Positions 9,189 through 17,578 of a stretch of DNA of 34,580 nucleotides are shown in pieces. The first letter of the stretch is position 1. Every line of letters begins with the position of its first letter. Source of the DNA: CAVVTR01 sp963751245 (lineage in GTDB: Bacteria; Acidobacteriota; Thermoanaerobaculia; Thermoanaerobaculales; Thermoanaerobaculaceae); the NCBI GenBank assembly GCA_963751245.1, contig CAVVTR010000010.1:1-34580 (forward strand). Reading direction: 5' to 3'. Under the pieces are notes generated by a model. It had not been told where the DNA came from. It saw only the letters and a program-made list of their open reading frames with translations, and searched no databases. The position numbers were made by a program, and so were the translations under genes.

Positions 9189-9583
9189 GCGCCCCCCGGC
9201 CCCCCACCTCGTCCCTGGCGCGGCTGCTCGGCCCCATGCTCGCCGTCGGCGTCTACGGCAGCTTCGCGCTCATCACGCTGGGCGTCCTGCTGTGCTTCTT
9301 CCACCACCCCGGCTACCTGTTCTCCACGCGTGACCTGGACATCCTCACGTCCCCGGGAGCGGCGAAGGTGGACGTCGCCGCGGTCTTCCGCGAGGCCTCG
9401 CACCTGCGCGGCCAGGGGATGGTGCTGGTGGGTCTCATCCTCCTCATGGCCACGCCGTTCCTGGGCGTCACCCTCTCCCTCGGCTACTTCCTCCGCGAGC
9501 GGCAGCGCGACTTCGTCCTGGTCACCGCCACGGTGCTGGGTCTGCTCCTGCTCTCCCTGGTGCTGGGCCGGGCCGCCGGCTGA
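9185..9583 (+). CDS. DUF1634-type small membrane protein, TSUP partner
   Basis: This 132-residue protein has three predicted membrane helices (about residues 13-38, 78-98 and 108-128) separated by a polar region of about 40 residues. It resembles DUF1634 proteins, which typically lie directly beside TSUP transporter genes. The GTGA overlap with the upstream transporter supports a joint function as accessory subunit, but no biochemical role is known to me. The next gene begins 52 bases after its stop with its own ribosome-binding site. Confidence 0.78.
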   Translation: MSAPRPPTSSLARLLGPMLAVGVYGSFALITLGVLLCFFHHPGYLFSTRDLDILTSPGAAKVDVAAVFREASHLRGQGMVLVGLILLMATPFLGVTLSLGYFLRERQRDFVLVTATVLGLLLLSLVLGRAAG

Positions 9584-9635
9584 CCGGGAATCACCCTCCC
9601 CCTGCCGCGACTTCTGGAAGGGGGAGATCCACGCC

Positions 9636-11396
9636 ATGACCACAGCACCGCAGCCACCGGCGCCGGCGGGCCCGGCGGAGCCGCCGCGACTGCCCCGCCA
9701 CCTCGCCCGGTACGTCGTGGACCAGGGGTGGGGGCGCTACACCCCGCAGGATCACGCCGTGTGGCGCTACATCATGCGCCGCAACGTCGCGTTCCTGAAG
9801 GACCACGCCCACGAGGCCTACGTCGACGGCCTCCGCCGCACCGGCATCTCCCTCGAGCGGATCCCGCGCATCGAGGAGATGAACGACATCCTCCGCGCCC
9901 TCGGCTGGTCCGCCGTGACCGTCGACGGCTTCATTCCCCCGGCGGCGTTCATGGAGTTCCAGGCCCACCGCGTCCTGGTGATCGCCGCCGACATGCGCAG
10001 CATCGACCACATCGGCTACACCCCGGCGCCGGACATCGTGCACGAGGCCGCCGGCCACGCTCCGATCATCGCGGACGAGCGCTACGCCGAATACCTTCGC
10101 CGCATCGGCGCCGTGGGGGCGAGGGCGTTCTCCTCCCGGGCCGACCACGAGCTCTACGAGGCCATCCGCCACCTGTCGATCCTCAAGGAGACCCCCGGCG
10201 CCGACCCCGCCGCGGTCGCGGCCGCGGAGCGTGCGGTGGAGGAGCGCCAGGCTGCCCTGGGGACGCCCTCGGAAATGGCGAGGCTGTCGCGGCTGCACTG
10301 GTGGACGGTGGAGTACGGCCTCGTCGGCACCCTGGAGGCGCCGCGGATCTACGGCGCCGGCCTGCTGTCCTCCATCGGCGAGTCGGCCCGCTGTCTGACC
10401 CCCGCGGTGAAGAAGCTCCCCTACGGCCCAGAGGCCGCCGAGGTCCCGTTCGACATCACCACCATGCAGCCCCACCTCTTCGTCACCCCCGGCTTCGACC
10501 ACCTCATCGAGGTGCTGGACCGCTTCGCCGACACCATGGCCCAGCGCGCCGGGGGCGCGGCCGGGCTCACCCTCGCGGTGGAGTCGCGGCGCCCCGCCAC
10601 GGCGGTGCTCGACTCGGGACTGCAGGTTTCGGGCGTCTTCGCCGGAACCGTGCCGGGGTCCGCGGGGCAGCCGGCGCTGCTGCGCACCGAGGGCCCCTCG
10701 GCGCTGGCCTGCGACGACACCGAGCTGCCCGGCCACGGCGTCGACGCCCACGCCGGCGGCCTCCTCGTGCCGCTGGGGCGCCCCCACGGCGCCGGGGCGC
10801 CGCTCGCGACCATGAACGACGGCGACCTGGCCGCGCTCGGCCTGGCCGGCGGCCGCCGCGCCGTGCTCCGCTACGACGGCGGGGTCACGGTGGAAGGCAC
10901 GGTGCGCTCCCTGGAGCGTCACCACGGCCGGCTCCTCGTCGTCGAGCTCGCGGACGCCGCCGTGTCCCGCGGCGACGGGACGGCCCTGCGCCCCGGACCG
11001 GCGCCGCTCGCCCTCGGTGTCGGAGAGCGCGTGGTCTCGGTGTTCGCCGGCGCCGCCGACAAGGACCGCTTCGAGGAGATCGCTCCCGTCTCGGCGGAGC
11101 GCACGGCGCGACGGTCGCCCGACGAGGCCTCCCGCGCCCTCCACGGCCTCTACGCGGAGGTGCGCGCCATCCGGGAGAGCCGCCGCCACCACCAGGGGCT
11201 CGCCGCCATCTGGCGGCACGCCCAGGCGAACCACCCCGTCGACTGGCTGCTCTCCCTCGAGGTGCTGGAGATCCTCCGCTCCCGCGGGGGCGCCGACGCC
11301 CTCGCGGACGAGATCGCCGCCACCCTCGAGGCGAGGGCGGCGGCGGACGGGGCGTGCGGGCCCCTCATCACCGACGGGCTCGCGCTCCTGGCCTGA
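9636..11396 (+). CDS. Aromatic amino acid hydroxylase (phenylalanine 4-monooxygenase-like)
   Basis: This 586-residue protein carries the catalytic core of the pterin- and iron-dependent aromatic amino acid hydroxylases in its first 310 residues or so. The iron ligands are the HEAAGH motif (His136, His141) and Glu226 in WTVEYGLVG. The family normally hydroxylates Phe, Tyr or Trp using tetrahydropterin and O2. The spacing between the second His and the Glu is longer than in animal enzymes because of a helical insertion (about 165-215), as in the long bacterial members. The remaining 270 residues or so are an extension with no motif I recognise. The ATG at 9636 has GGGGGAG upstream at 9620-9626. 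The gene converges on the SDR/PTPS operon, whose products could supply its pterin cofactor. Phe versus Tyr/Trp specificity is unresolved. Confidence 0.9.
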   Translation: MTTAPQPPAPAGPAEPPRLPRHLARYVVDQGWGRYTPQDHAVWRYIMRRNVAFLKDHAHEAYVDGLRRTGISLERIPRIEEMNDILRALGWSAVTVDGFIPPAAFMEFQAHRVLVIAADMRSIDHIGYTPAPDIVHEAAGHAPIIADERYAEYLRRIGAVGARAFSSRADHELYEAIRHLSILKETPGADPAAVAAAERAVEERQAALGTPSEMARLSRLHWWTVEYGLVGTLEAPRIYGAGLLSSIGESARCLTPAVKKLPYGPEAAEVPFDITTMQPHLFVTPGFDHLIEVLDRFADTMAQRAGGAAGLTLAVESRRPATAVLDSGLQVSGVFAGTVPGSAGQPALLRTEGPSALACDDTELPGHGVDAHAGGLLVPLGRPHGAGAPLATMNDGDLAALGLAGGRRAVLRYDGGVTVEGTVRSLERHHGRLLVVELADAAVSRGDGTALRPGPAPLALGVGERVVSVFAGAADKDRFEEIAPVSAERTARRSPDEASRALHGLYAEVRAIRESRRHHQGLAAIWRHAQANHPVDWLLSLEVLEILRSRGGADALADEIAATLEARAAADGACGPLITDGLALLA

Positions 11397-11411
11397 ACGC
11401 GCCCGCGGCGC

Positions 11412-12119
11412 TCACAGGGCGCCGGAGGCGTGCCCCAGGGTGATCTCCTCCACGAGCACCGCGGAGGGACGCTCCACCGCGTAGGCGACGGCCTCCGCGA
11501 CCTCGGCGGGCTCGAGCATGCGCTCGACCGGCCACTGCCCCGCGATCCCCCGCCACATGGCGGTCGCGGTGGCCCCCGGGTAGAGGCTCACCACCCTGAC
11601 GCCCCGCGGGCGCAGCTCCTCGCGCAGCGCCCGGGAGAAGCCGTCGAGGGCCGCCTTGCTCATGCAGTACGCGCTCCAGCCGGCGAACCCCCGCCGCGCC
11701 GCCACGGACAGGACGTTGACGACGACGGCGCCGCGGGGCAGGGCGCCGAGGACGCCCCGGACGAGGAGGAACGGGGCCGTCACGTTGACGGCGAACGCCT
11801 CCCGCCACGCCTCCAGGGTGGTCTCCTCCAGCGGTGCGACGGAGGCGACGCCCGCGTTGTTGACGAGCGCGTCCAGGGGCGCCGCCGCGGCCCGGCGGGC
11901 GAGGGAGGCCACCGCCTCCGGGTCCGCCAGCTCGGCGGTCACCGCCTCCGCCTCCGCTCCCGCCGCCCGCACGGCGCGGCACGTCGCCTCCAGCGCCTCG
12001 CCGTCGCGGCCCTGGAGCAGGAGGAGGCGTCCGGGCGCCGCCAGGCGCTCGGCCACCGCCCGCCCGATCCCGCGGCTCGCTCCGGTGACGAGGATCCGTC
12101 TGCACGCGCTCCCGCTCAT
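11412..12119 (-). CDS. Short-chain dehydrogenase/reductase (possible sepiapterin-reductase role)
   Basis: This 235-residue classical SDR has the NAD(P)-binding motif TGASRGIG at 12-19, NNAG at 87-90 and the catalytic Ser138, Tyr151 and Lys155 (YCMSK). Its ATG overlaps the stop of the upstream PTPS-like gene as ATGA (12116-12119), so the two are coupled. An in-frame extension further upstream lies inside that gene and was rejected. SDRs are too diverse for substrate prediction from motifs. Coupling to a PTPS-like protein and proximity to a tetrahydropterin-dependent hydroxylase make a sepiapterin-reductase-like step in pterin synthesis the most attractive guess. It is 15 bases from the hydroxylase stop, tail to tail. 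Confidence 0.9.
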   Translation of the reverse strand: MSGSACRRILVTGASRGIGRAVAERLAAPGRLLLLQGRDGEALEATCRAVRAAGAEAEAVTAELADPEAVASLARRAAAAPLDALVNNAGVASVAPLEETTLEAWREAFAVNVTAPFLLVRGVLGALPRGAVVVNVLSVAARRGFAGWSAYCMSKAALDGFSRALREELRPRGVRVVSLYPGATATAMWRGIAGQWPVERMLEPAEVAEAVAYAVERPSAVLVEEITLGHASGAL

Positions 12120-13357
12120 GGCATCCCTCCCGCCCGCACGGTGAAGCGGTTGTTCTCGGTCTCCCACAACCGCAGCCGGCTCAGCCGCTCCCCGAGAGTC
12201 GTCCAGGCCCGCGGCCACAGGGCGCGGACGATGTTCTCCCCGGTGCTGGGGCGGTCCGCGAACTCCGGCACCTCGAGGTCCAGGTGCCGCCACCTCCACG
12301 GCCCGACCGCCTCCTCCACGGCGCCGGCGAGGACGTCCAGGGGCAGGAGGGTACCGCTGCGCTCGTCCAGCGTGCCGTCCGCCGTGGCCTCGACGCGGTA
12401 CTCGTGCCCGTGGCCGTTCGGGTTGTTGCAGCGTCCGTACAGGCGCCGGTTGGCCTCGGCGTCCAGGTGCCGGCTGTGGAGACGGTGGGCGGCGGAGAAC
12501 GACCGCGCCGCCCCCATCGCCGCCCGGCCCCCGGGGAGCGCCTCGGCGAAGAAGTCGTCGGTCTCGTGGAGGCGGACACGCTCCACGGGCAGCGCCGCGG
12601 CCAGCCGGTCCCTGACGAAGCGCGCCAGCACCTCGGTCGTGGTGGGCAGGCCCGCGAGCTCGGGGACTCCGGTGCTCAGGTTGCGATGGTCAAGGAGCTC
12701 GTGCAGCGCGGCCAGCGCCGCCGAGACCCGGCGCTCCGGCGCGAGAACGCCGGCGTCGGGATCGAAGGCGCCCCCCAGAGTCACCCGGCACCGGTAGGTG
12801 TGCCCGTGGCCGCCGGGGTCGGCGGCGATGCCGAAGAGGCGGCGGTTGGCCTCCTCGTCCAGGTGCGGCGACGCCGTGCGCCGGGCCGCCGAGAACACGA
12901 GCCAGCGGTGGCTCTCCACGGTGCCGTCACCGTACGCCGTGGCGGCCACACCGGGCGACTGGGCGAGGTGGCAGGCCACCAGTCGCGCGCCGCTGCCGCC
13001 GAACAGCGGCTCCGCCTCGAGCAGGAGCCGGAGGGCGATGTTCTCCACCGTCGCCGGCACCTCGCCGAACGGCGGCGTGTCGAGGTTGAGGAAGCGGTGG
13101 TCGTAGCGGCCGTCCACCAGCTCCGAGAGGAGCGCCTTGACGCGCCGGAGGCTCACCAGCATCCCGGTGGCCTCGTCCACGTCCCCGGTGAGGACGAAGT
13201 ACGCCACGTAGTTGTGTCCGTGGCCGAAGGCCCCCGCGGCCTCGTCACCGTAGAGCTCCCGGTTGGCGTCCGCCGTCAGCCCGGCGCGCTCCACCCGATG
13301 CGAGGCGCTGAAGGCGACCCTGCGGCTGAGGGTGAGGCACGTCCCGCTGGGCTCCAT
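12116..13357 (-). CDS. Triple-domain 6-pyruvoyl-tetrahydropterin synthase-like protein
   Basis: Three PTPS/QueD-type T-fold domains are fused in 413 residues (about 8-140, 148-275 and 283-408); ordinary enzymes have one domain of 120-150 residues. Each repeat shows an FSAxH-like strand, a GHGH zinc motif and a C-terminal helix-strand unit. Domain 1 has zinc ligands His20, His46 and His48 and the catalytic-type Asp86-His87, but Ala at the catalytic Cys position and Leu131 where the substrate-anchoring Glu is expected. Domain 2 keeps His184, His186, Asp223-His224 and Glu265, but Arg159 replaces the first zinc His and Ala replaces Cys. Domain 3 has His291, His316, His318, Cys310 (RCNNPNGHGH) and Glu399, but Arg355-Trp356 replaces Asp-His. 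The family converts dihydroneopterin triphosphate to pyruvoyl- or carboxy-tetrahydropterin. The gene is translationally coupled to the SDR. A GGAGGAGA-type ribosome site precedes ATG 13357. Confidence 0.9.
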   Translation of the reverse strand: MEPSGTCLTLSRRVAFSASHRVERAGLTADANRELYGDEAAGAFGHGHNYVAYFVLTGDVDEATGMLVSLRRVKALLSELVDGRYDHRFLNLDTPPFGEVPATVENIALRLLLEAEPLFGGSGARLVACHLAQSPGVAATAYGDGTVESHRWLVFSAARRTASPHLDEEANRRLFGIAADPGGHGHTYRCRVTLGGAFDPDAGVLAPERRVSAALAALHELLDHRNLSTGVPELAGLPTTTEVLARFVRDRLAAALPVERVRLHETDDFFAEALPGGRAAMGAARSFSAAHRLHSRHLDAEANRRLYGRCNNPNGHGHEYRVEATADGTLDERSGTLLPLDVLAGAVEEAVGPWRWRHLDLEVPEFADRPSTGENIVRALWPRAWTTLGERLSRLRLWETENNRFTVRAGGMP

Positions 13358-13460
13358 CCCGTCCGTCTCTCCTCCTGCCTTTCGCCGGTTCGGCCACGTG
13401 CCACAACCGGCCGCCGCGCGAAGGCCATTCCAGCGGCGAATGCGGCCCCCCTGGACACCG

Positions 13461-13817
13461 TCAGGGATCGAGCAGGTACGCCACCAGCGCCCGGACCTCC
13501 TCGGGATCGGCGTCGGCGCCCACTCCGGGCATGTCGCCGGGGTAGCGGCCGGCGAGGGCCTGGAGCCGCCCGTCGCCCTTGCGGTAGTTCCATGGGTCGC
13601 GCAGGAACGCCGCGAGGGACTCCCGGCTCCAGTGCCAGCGCAGCCCCTTGAGCGGCGGGGCCGCTGCGGAGCCCTGCCGCTCGGCGCCGTGACACGCCGG
13701 GCAGGAGCGGGCGAGGAAGACCTCGCGGCCGCGGCGGACTTCCCCGGCCCCGGGGCCCGGCGAGCAGGCGGCGAGCCCCGCAGCGCAGCCGAGGAGCACC
13801 ACGACCGCTGGTTTCAT
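13461..13817 (-). CDS. Small lipoprotein cytochrome c
   Basis: This 118-residue protein has a short hydrophobic N-terminus ending in a lipobox-like LAAC (Cys18), so it is probably an outer- or inner-leaflet lipoprotein on the periplasmic side. It has one c-type heme site CPACH (39-43) and a probable distal Met ligand in GDMPGVGAD. The helix after it (PEEVRALVAYL) completes a class I monoheme fold. A TATGGT hexamer (13824-13829, this strand) sits only 6 bases before the ATG, so the transcript may be nearly leaderless. It is divergent from the S46 peptidase gene. Its redox partners are unknown. Confidence 0.9.
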   Translation of the reverse strand: MKPAVVVLLGCAAGLAACSPGPGAGEVRRGREVFLARSCPACHGAERQGSAAAPPLKGLRWHWSRESLAAFLRDPWNYRKGDGRLQALAGRYPGDMPGVGADADPEEVRALVAYLLDP

Positions 13818-13855
13818 GGTCCGACCATAGCACGGGCCCCGGCGGCGTCCGGGGG

Positions 13856-13861
13856 TACAAT
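13856..13861 (+). promoter_or_regulatory. -10-like element upstream of the S46 peptidase gene
   Basis: TACAAT, one of the closest matches to the -10 consensus in the window, lies in the divergent cytochrome/peptidase gap and faces the peptidase. No -35 is visible at the usual distance. Start would fall near 13868, leaving a leader of about 80 bases. Confidence 0.4.
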
Positions 13862-13949
13862 CCCCTCGCGGGCGCGCCGGGTTCTCGCGGTCTCCAGGGG
13901 CGGCCGGCCCGCACGCCCCGGACCTCGCAACTCTCAGAGGAGGCGCACA

Positions 13950-16040
13950 GTGCCAGAGATGAAGAGACTGCTCACCGTCGCGGCCGTGGTGTCGGCCGTG
14001 ATCCTCGCCGCCGTCGCGGTGCCCCGTCCCGCCGCCGCGGACGAGGGGATGTGGACCTTCGACAACCCGCCTGTGGTCCAGCTCCAGAAACGCTACGGCT
14101 TCACACCCACGAAGGCGTGGCTCGACCACGTCCGGCTGTCCAGCGTCCGCTTCAACGACGGCGGGTCGGGCTCCTTCGTGAGCCCGCACGGCCTCGTGCT
14201 CACCAACCACCACGTGGCCCGCGGCCAGCTGCAGAAGGTCTCCACCCCGGAGAAGAACTACGTGGCGGACGGCTTCGTCGCCCTCACCCCCGAGCAGGAG
14301 CTTCCCTGCCCGGACCTCGAGCTCAACGTGCTCATGTCGATGGAGAACGTGACCTCGCGCGTGACCGGTGCCGTAAAGAAGGGGATGACGGACGAGCAGG
14401 CCCTGGAGGCCCGCAAGGCGGCCATCGCCGGCATCGAGCGCGAAAGCCAGACGGCCACCGGCCTGCGCTCGGACGTGGTGACGCTCTACCACGGCGGCGA
14501 GTACTGGCTGTACCGCTACAAGAAGTACACCGACGTGCGCCTCGTCTTCGCCCCCGAGGAGCAGGCGGCGTTCTTCGGCGGCGATCCCGACAACTTCACC
14601 TACCCCCGCTACGACCTGGACATGGCGCTGTTCCGCGTCTACGAGGACGGCAAGCCCATCGCCAGCCCGGACTACCTGCGCTGGAGCTCCAAGGGGGCCG
14701 CCCCGGGCGAGCTGGTGTTCGTGTCCGGCAACCCCGGCTCCACCGACCGCCTCGACACCATGGCGCAGCTCGAGACGCTGCGCGACCACACCTACCCCAT
14801 GCGCCTCGCCGAGCGCAGGCGCATTCTGGCCGTCGCCCAGGCCTATGCCGCCCGCGGCGAGGAGCAGGCGCGTGAGGCCAACGTGCTCATCTTCGGCCTG
14901 CAGAACTCCATCAAGGCCATGACCGGCGAGTACGAGGGGCTGCAGAACCCCCGCATCATGGCCCGGCGCGGGGAGCAGGAGAAGGCGTTCCGCGCCCTCG
15001 TCGCCGCCGACGAAACCCTCGAGAAGGCCTACGGCGGCGCCTGGGACGCCATCGCGCAGGCGCAGAAGACCCTCGTCTCCAGGCTCGTGCCGTACACCTA
15101 CCGGGATCTCGCCGGCTACCGCCTGCCGCGCCTGGCCACCCAGATCGTGGAGTACGTCGCCGAGGTGACCAAGCCCGACGGTGAACGGCTCCAGGGCTTC
15201 CACGAGGCCCAGCTGGCCTCCCTGCGGTTCCGCATGTTCTCGCCGGCGCCCGTCTACCCGGGCCTCGAGGAGGCGCTGCTGGCCAGCGGGCTCGAGCGCT
15301 CGCTGACCACGCTCGGCGCCGACGATCCCTTCGTGAAGGCCGTCCTGCAGGGACGTACCCCCGCCGAGGTGGCCCACGACGTCATCGCCGGCACGCGCCT
15401 GGCCGACCCGGCGTTCCGCCGCAGCCTCGTCGAGGGCGGCGAGAAGGCGGTGGAGGCGTCCACCGATCCCCTCATCGTCCTCGCCCGCGCGGCCGACCCC
15501 TTCGTGCGCGAGATGCGTTCCTGGCACGAGGACAAGGTCGAGTCGGTGCAGTCCGCCGCCAGCGAGAAGCTCGGCGCGGCCCGCTTCGCGGTCTACGGCA
15601 AGTCGGCCTACCCCGACGCGACCTTCACCCTGCGGCTCGCCTACGGAACGGTGAAGGGCTACCCCATGAACGGCACGGTCGCGCCTCCCGAGACCACCCT
15701 GTACGGTCTCTACAACCGCTCCGCGGGGTTCGGCGACGCGCCGCCCTTCGACCTCCCGCGCCGCTTCGTCCAGCGTCGCAGCGCCCTGGACCTGGCCACA
15801 CCGATGAACTTCGTCTCCACCTGCGACATCATCGGCGGCAACTCGGGCTCGCCCGTCATCAACACCAGGGGCGAGCTCGTCGGGCTCATCTTCGACGGCA
15901 ACATCGAGAGCCTGGTCGGCCGCTTCGTCTACGACGAGGACACCAACCGGGCGGTGGCGGTGCACCCGGCGGTGATGATCGAGGCGCTGCGGCGCCTGTA
16001 CGACGCCGGGTCCATCGCCGACGAGCTCGAGGGCCGGTAG
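13950..16040 (+). CDS. S46-family dipeptidyl peptidase (DPP7/DPP11-like)
   Basis: This 696-residue exported serine exopeptidase of family S46 has the family's usual length of about 700. These enzymes remove dipeptides from peptide N-termini in the periplasm. It begins with a signal peptide (hydrophobic about 7-24, likely cleavage near AAA-DE at residue 30). The catalytic His region is LTNHHV (85-89), the DPDNFTYPRYDLDMALFRVY segment carries the usual Asp region, and the nucleophile is Ser632 in GGNSGSPV. I chose GTG 13950 because AGAGGAGG at 13936-13943 lies 6 bases before it; the ATG at 13959 would be 15 bases away and only removes three residues. Whether S1 specificity is acidic (DPP11) or hydrophobic (DPP7) cannot be fixed here. 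A strong hairpin follows the stop. Confidence 0.92.
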   Translation: MPEMKRLLTVAAVVSAVILAAVAVPRPAAADEGMWTFDNPPVVQLQKRYGFTPTKAWLDHVRLSSVRFNDGGSGSFVSPHGLVLTNHHVARGQLQKVSTPEKNYVADGFVALTPEQELPCPDLELNVLMSMENVTSRVTGAVKKGMTDEQALEARKAAIAGIERESQTATGLRSDVVTLYHGGEYWLYRYKKYTDVRLVFAPEEQAAFFGGDPDNFTYPRYDLDMALFRVYEDGKPIASPDYLRWSSKGAAPGELVFVSGNPGSTDRLDTMAQLETLRDHTYPMRLAERRRILAVAQAYAARGEEQAREANVLIFGLQNSIKAMTGEYEGLQNPRIMARRGEQEKAFRALVAADETLEKAYGGAWDAIAQAQKTLVSRLVPYTYRDLAGYRLPRLATQIVEYVAEVTKPDGERLQGFHEAQLASLRFRMFSPAPVYPGLEEALLASGLERSLTTLGADDPFVKAVLQGRTPAEVAHDVIAGTRLADPAFRRSLVEGGEKAVEASTDPLIVLARAADPFVREMRSWHEDKVESVQSAASEKLGAARFAVYGKSAYPDATFTLRLAYGTVKGYPMNGTVAPPETTLYGLYNRSAGFGDAPPFDLPRRFVQRRSALDLATPMNFVSTCDIIGGNSGSPVINTRGELVGLIFDGNIESLVGRFVYDEDTNRAVAVHPAVMIEALRRLYDAGSIADELEGR

Positions 16041-16070
16041 ACCTCCGCGCCGGAAGATCCGGAACCACCC

Positions 16071-16100
16071 CGGGGCCGGCGGCGGATCCCGCCGGCCCCG
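16071..16100 (+). terminator. Strong GC hairpin after the S46 peptidase gene
   Basis: A perfect 12-base inverted repeat (16071-16082 with 16089-16100) surrounds a 6-base loop, 30 bases after the stop. Only a short TT follows, so it resembles the U-poor terminators of high-GC genomes. Confidence 0.6.
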
Positions 16101-16156
16101 TTCCGCCGCCCTTGCCCCGGCCCGCGCCGGCGGCTACCCTTCGGCCGAGGAGCACG

Positions 16157-17542
16157 ATGAGCGTTACGGCCACCCCCCGCTACGACGACGACATCCTCCT
16201 GCTCGGCGAGAGGGAGGCGGTCCGCCGCCACTTCGACGCGGCCAACCTGCGGGTGCTGCGGCGGCTGCTCCTCTTCTTCGCGGCGACCGCGGGAATCTAC
16301 GCCATCGTGTTCCTCGCCGAGGTGGGTGCCCTCGCGGCCCTGCTCCCCGCCCTCGACCTGGCCGCCGCCGTCGTGCTGCTGCGCAGCGTCCACCGTCCCT
16401 TGCTGCGCGACCACGTGCGCGGCTCGGTGGCCGCCGTGCTGCTGGGGCAGCTCGTCCTCTTCCTGGTGCTGCACCTCGTCCGCGGGGCCGGCGAGGGGTT
16501 CGGCATCTGGGCCGCGCTCCTGCCCCTCGCGATGCTGTGGCTGCGCATCGACGCGGTGGAGGTCGCCGTCCTCGCGTCGGCGTTCCTGTCGGTCCGCGTC
16601 GTGGCGGCGGTGGCCGCCGCCATCGTGTCGGCGGCCGCCGCCCAGGCCGGGCTCGTCACCTTGTGGGGGGTGATCGGCTACGTCGTCGAGCTGGCCGCCC
16701 TCGCCGCCGTGGCCCTGGCCCTCACCCAGCGGGACCGGCGGCGCTTCGTCGCGCGCTGGACGGTGGACGTCGAGCGCAACCGCGAGCGGCTCCGCATGAA
16801 GCAGGAGCTCGAGCACGCCCGGGAGATCCAGCTCTCCATGCTGCCGCGCTCGAGCCCGGCGAGCGACTGGCTCGACATCGCCGCCGTGTCCCTTCCGGCC
16901 ACCGAGGTGGGCGGGGACTACTACGACTACTTCCCCGGGGCCGACGGCCGCCTCGCCGTGGTGGTCGGCGACGTGGCCGGGCACGGCGTCGCCAGCGGCC
17001 TGGTGCTGTCGGGCGTGCGCAGCGGGCTCACCCTCCTGGAGGAGGACATGAGCGCCCCCGATGCGGTCATGGAGCGGCTCAACCGCATGGTGTGGCGCAC
17101 CGCGCCCCGGCGCATGTTCATGACCATGCTCCTCGCCCTCTTCGACCGCGCGGGCCGGCGGCTCACCGTCGCCTGCGCCGGCAACCCGCCGCTGCTGCGC
17201 TGCACGGCCGACGGCGCCGTCGAGGAGCTGACGCCGGGCAGCCTCCCCCTCGGAGCGCGTGCCGACACGACCTTCGGGGCCAGCACCGTGACGCTGGAGG
17301 ACGCCGACACGCTGCTCCTCGTCACCGACGGCGCCGCCGAGACCACGGACGCTTCCGGGGAGCAGTACGGCTACGAGCGCCTCGCTTGCGCCTTCGCCGA
17401 CCTCGCGCCGGCGGCCACGGCGAAGGAGGTGCGCGACGCCCTCCTCGCCGACCTGTGGAGCTTCAAGGGGAGCGCGGAGCAGGTGGACGACGTCACCATG
17501 GTCGTGGTCAGGGTCCGCCCCGGCGCGGCCGCCGGGTCCTGA
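16157..17542 (+). CDS. Membrane-anchored PP2C/SpoIIE-type serine phosphatase
   Basis: This 461-residue protein has about five to six hydrophobic segments between residues 35 and 190, a short coiled-coil-like linker (RNRERLRMKQELEHAREIQ) and a C-terminal SpoIIE/RsbU phosphatase domain. The metal-binding aspartates appear in GGDYYDY (Asp254), GDVAGHG (Asp272), TDGAAE (Asp391) and DDVTM (Asp445). RsbU-type enzymes dephosphorylate anti-sigma-factor antagonists. No such partner is encoded nearby, and the sensed signal is unknown. ATG 16157 follows GAGGAG (16147-16152) closely. A TACCCT hexamer at 16135-16140 could act as a -10. The gene converges on the second TSUP gene with 36 bases between stops. 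Confidence 0.9.
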   Translation: MSVTATPRYDDDILLLGEREAVRRHFDAANLRVLRRLLLFFAATAGIYAIVFLAEVGALAALLPALDLAAAVVLLRSVHRPLLRDHVRGSVAAVLLGQLVLFLVLHLVRGAGEGFGIWAALLPLAMLWLRIDAVEVAVLASAFLSVRVVAAVAAAIVSAAAAQAGLVTLWGVIGYVVELAALAAVALALTQRDRRRFVARWTVDVERNRERLRMKQELEHAREIQLSMLPRSSPASDWLDIAAVSLPATEVGGDYYDYFPGADGRLAVVVGDVAGHGVASGLVLSGVRSGLTLLEEDMSAPDAVMERLNRMVWRTAPRRMFMTMLLALFDRAGRRLTVACAGNPPLLRCTADGAVEELTPGSLPLGARADTTFGASTVTLEDADTLLLVTDGAAETTDASGEQYGYERLACAFADLAPAATAKEVRDALLADLWSFKGSAEQVDDVTMVVVRVRPGAAAGS

Positions 17543-17578
17543 CCCGCGACCGCCCCCCCGCCGGGTCCCCCTCAGCGG

